Assembly: GCF_027587195.1 (NCBI RefSeq)
Contig: NZ_JAPDDP010000002.1
Coordinates: 62,001 to 126,000, forward strand
Origin: Solirubrobacter phytolaccae
GTDB lineage: Bacteria > Actinomycetota > Thermoleophilia > Solirubrobacterales > Solirubrobacteraceae
Length of the DNA stretch: 64,000 bases
Reading direction: 5' to 3'
Shown here: piece after piece, positions 62,681 to 64,000 of the stretch
How positions within the stretch are numbered: the stretch's first letter is position 1
Layout of the letters: every line of letters starts with the position of its first letter
Made by a program: the position numbers and the translations under genes
The notes under the pieces: model-generated
Databases searched by the model: none
What the model saw: only the letters and a program-made list of their open reading frames with translations
Told to the model about the DNA's origin: nothing

Positions 62681-63778
62681 GTGAGATCCGTAACCGCGCT
62701 GCTGGTCGACGTCCCCGCGAGCCATGCCGCGCAGATCTCCCGGACGGGAGTGATCCAGCGCGCGGTGCCGGTGCACGGCGAGGAGGCCTTCAACGCGGCG
62801 CTCGCCCGCCGCGGCTGGGACGCCGTCCTCTACGGCGGCGACGGCACGAACGCGGTCCCGAGCCAGAAGGCGCTCGCGCTCGTGCGCCTCGCGGACCCGC
62901 ACCTGCCCTTCATCGCCATCTCGCCGCTCAGCGAGGGCACGCTCCCGCACGGCGTGCCGCGCGTGTCCACGCTCAACCAGCTCGGCGCGGTGCTCACCCG
63001 TGAGCTCGAGCAGGCGCGCATGCGCCGTCGCGTCGGCGGCGCGCACCGGCTGCTCGGCGCCCAGCAGGCGATCGGCGACCATCTCGCCGCCGGGTTGGAG
63101 CCCGCGGTGCTGTGCGAGCGCGTGCTCGCCACGCTCGGCGAGTCGCTCGGCTGGTCGGCCGGCGCCGTCTGGCGCGCCGACGGCACGCGACTGGAGTGCG
63201 CGACCACGTGGCACGCCGCGAGCTCGCGCGCCAGCATCGCGCTGCTGATGAACGCGACCCGCGAGCGCTCGCTCGCCGCCGGGCAGGGCCTCGCCGGCCG
63301 TGTGTGGGGCTTCCGGCGCCCGATCTGGAGCAGCGCGCCCGACGAGGCGCTGCGCGCCGGCCTGGTGACCGCCGCGGCCTTCCCGATCACCTCCGACGAG
63401 GAGTGCGTCGGCGTGATCGAGCTCTACGCCACCGACGCCCGCGAGCCCAACGGCGAGGTGTCGGCGCTGTTCGCGACGATCGGCGCCCAGCTCGGCTCCT
63501 ACCTCGCGCGCCGTCGCAAGCGGGCCCGCGCGCGGCGGGCGTTCGACGGCGCGACCGCGCTGATCGTCGCGCTCGACGCCGAGGGCCGCGTCGAGATCGC
63601 CAACGGCACCGCGTGCGCGGCGCTCGGCCGGCCGGAGCACGAGCTGCTGGGCCGCCCGCTGCCGGACACGCCCTACGTCGCCTGGCGCTGGTCGCTCAGC
63701 CACGATGACGACGGCGCGTTCATCGGTGCCGTCGGCTGGGGCGAGCCGGTCCGCTTGGTCGCCGCGTCACTACGCTAG
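62681..63778 (+). CDS. degenerate receiver-GAF-PAS protein
   Basis: 365 residues. Residues 1-110: receiver-like fold without the phosphorylation Asp (VLYGGDGTNAVP where LLD-x-x-x-P is expected). 115-275: GAF domain (GLEPAVLCERVLATLGESLG, GLAGRVWGFRRPIWSS). 285-360: partial PAS (ALIVALDAEGRVEIANGTAC). No kinase, cyclase or DNA-binding output. GTG 62681. Probably a protein-protein or ligand sensor; partner unknown. Confidence 0.75.
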   Translation: MRSVTALLVDVPASHAAQISRTGVIQRAVPVHGEEAFNAALARRGWDAVLYGGDGTNAVPSQKALALVRLADPHLPFIAISPLSEGTLPHGVPRVSTLNQLGAVLTRELEQARMRRRVGGAHRLLGAQQAIGDHLAAGLEPAVLCERVLATLGESLGWSAGAVWRADGTRLECATTWHAASSRASIALLMNATRERSLAAGQGLAGRVWGFRRPIWSSAPDEALRAGLVTAAAFPITSDEECVGVIELYATDAREPNGEVSALFATIGAQLGSYLARRRKRARARRAFDGATALIVALDAEGRVEIANGTACAALGRPEHELLGRPLPDTPYVAWRWSLSHDDDGAFIGAVGWGEPVRLVAASLR

Positions 63779-63783
63779 GCCTC

Positions 63784-64000
63784 ATGCACCGCTCCGCGCC
63801 GGTTCTTCTCGCTGCCGCCGCACTCTTGTTCGCGGCCTGCGGCTCCGACGAGCCCACCACTCCCGCCACCGGCGGTGGGAGCGACGAGCTCGCGAACCTG
63901 GTCATCACCGTCGACGCCGACGGGGACTCCGGGGAGGCCGCCAAGGAGCTCCAGGTCAGCTGCAAGGCGCCGACCGACAGCGACGTCTGCGGCGCCGTCG
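63784..64000 (+). CDS. lipoprotein, 3' end cut by window
   Basis: 72 codons visible. Lipobox LFAAC (residues 16-20), then GSDEPTTPATGGG linker and a beta-like start ELANLVITVDADGDSG with Cys pairs (VSCKAP, DVCGAV). The Cys-spaced pattern is faintly like subtilisin-inhibitor (SSI) proteins, but too little is visible to claim it. ATG 63784. Confidence 0.65.
   Translation, partial: MHRSAPVLLAAAALLFAACGSDEPTTPATGGGSDELANLVITVDADGDSGEAAKELQVSCKAPTDSDVCGAV

Overview
The window is a strongly GC-rich, gene-dense bacterial chromosome segment with many GTG/TTG starts, 4-nt start/stop overlaps and almost no intergenic space. I infer an actinobacterium, most likely Thermoleophilia (a Solirubrobacter or Conexibacter relative). 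The reasons are a furA-katG pair, DUF485/ActP acetate transport, MmyB, Lrp and MarR regulators, and secreted proteins ending in a cysteine-paired Lys-rich C-terminal module typical of that class. This is inference from gene style; no rRNA or tRNA lies in the window. No gene-free stretch exceeds about 110 bases, and there is no CRISPR array, prophage or insertion sequence.

Layout. 1-7.5 kb: carboxylate uptake and activation. An acyl-CoA synthetase (cut by the edge) faces an operon of LytS-type kinase, LytTR regulator, small 2-TM protein and SSS symporter; a second SSS symporter (ActP) with its DUF485 partner converges on it. 7.5-11.2 kb: a tryptophanase gene broken by one missing base, then a VanY-like M15 peptidase divergent from an OmpR/HK pair. 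11.2-18.8 kb: a 1110-residue secreted protein with 14 CX5C repeats, acetyl-CoA synthetase, a membrane protein, a CBS protein and a CTP-synthase-like amidotransferase. 18.8-30 kb: LysR regulator, three flippase-like (UPF0104) membrane proteins, two tandem SGNH proteins, a clan GH-A hydrolase, a MarR-GNAT fusion, GNAT, 1-Cys peroxiredoxin, AlkA and MFS. 30-39.5 kb: Lrp/AsnC with an EamA exporter, PepT, AlkD-like, aldo/keto reductase, MmyB regulator with SDR, FetAB-like ABC system, a free-standing AICAR transformylase and Bcp.

39.5-48.5 kb: a kinase / BI-1 membrane protein / response regulator cluster; a Fic protein whose promoter carries an 18-bp-arm perfect palindrome; katG and furA with a 9-bp-arm palindrome; sugar transferase; DedA; Fpg/Nei glycosylase. 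48.5-64 kb: M20 peptidase, SixA, PRC-barrel, a second GH-A hydrolase, phosphotransferase, ECF sigma factor, aldehyde dehydrogenase, cyclophilin, DEAD-box helicase, PfkB kinase, two tandem ferritin-like proteins, dCTP deaminase, citrate synthase, GNAT, a degenerate receiver-GAF protein and a lipoprotein cut by the edge.

Together the genes suggest a soil aerobe that takes up acetate or pyruvate-like acids (two SSS systems, two synthetases, citrate synthase), defends against peroxide (KatG/FurA, two peroxiredoxins) and repairs alkylated or oxidised DNA (AlkA, AlkD-like, Fpg/Nei). I see no clear undescribed multi-gene defence or mobile system. The best leads are the palindrome-controlled Fic gene, the BI-1 protein between two-component partners, the 14-repeat CX5C protein and the SGNH/GH/flippase block.
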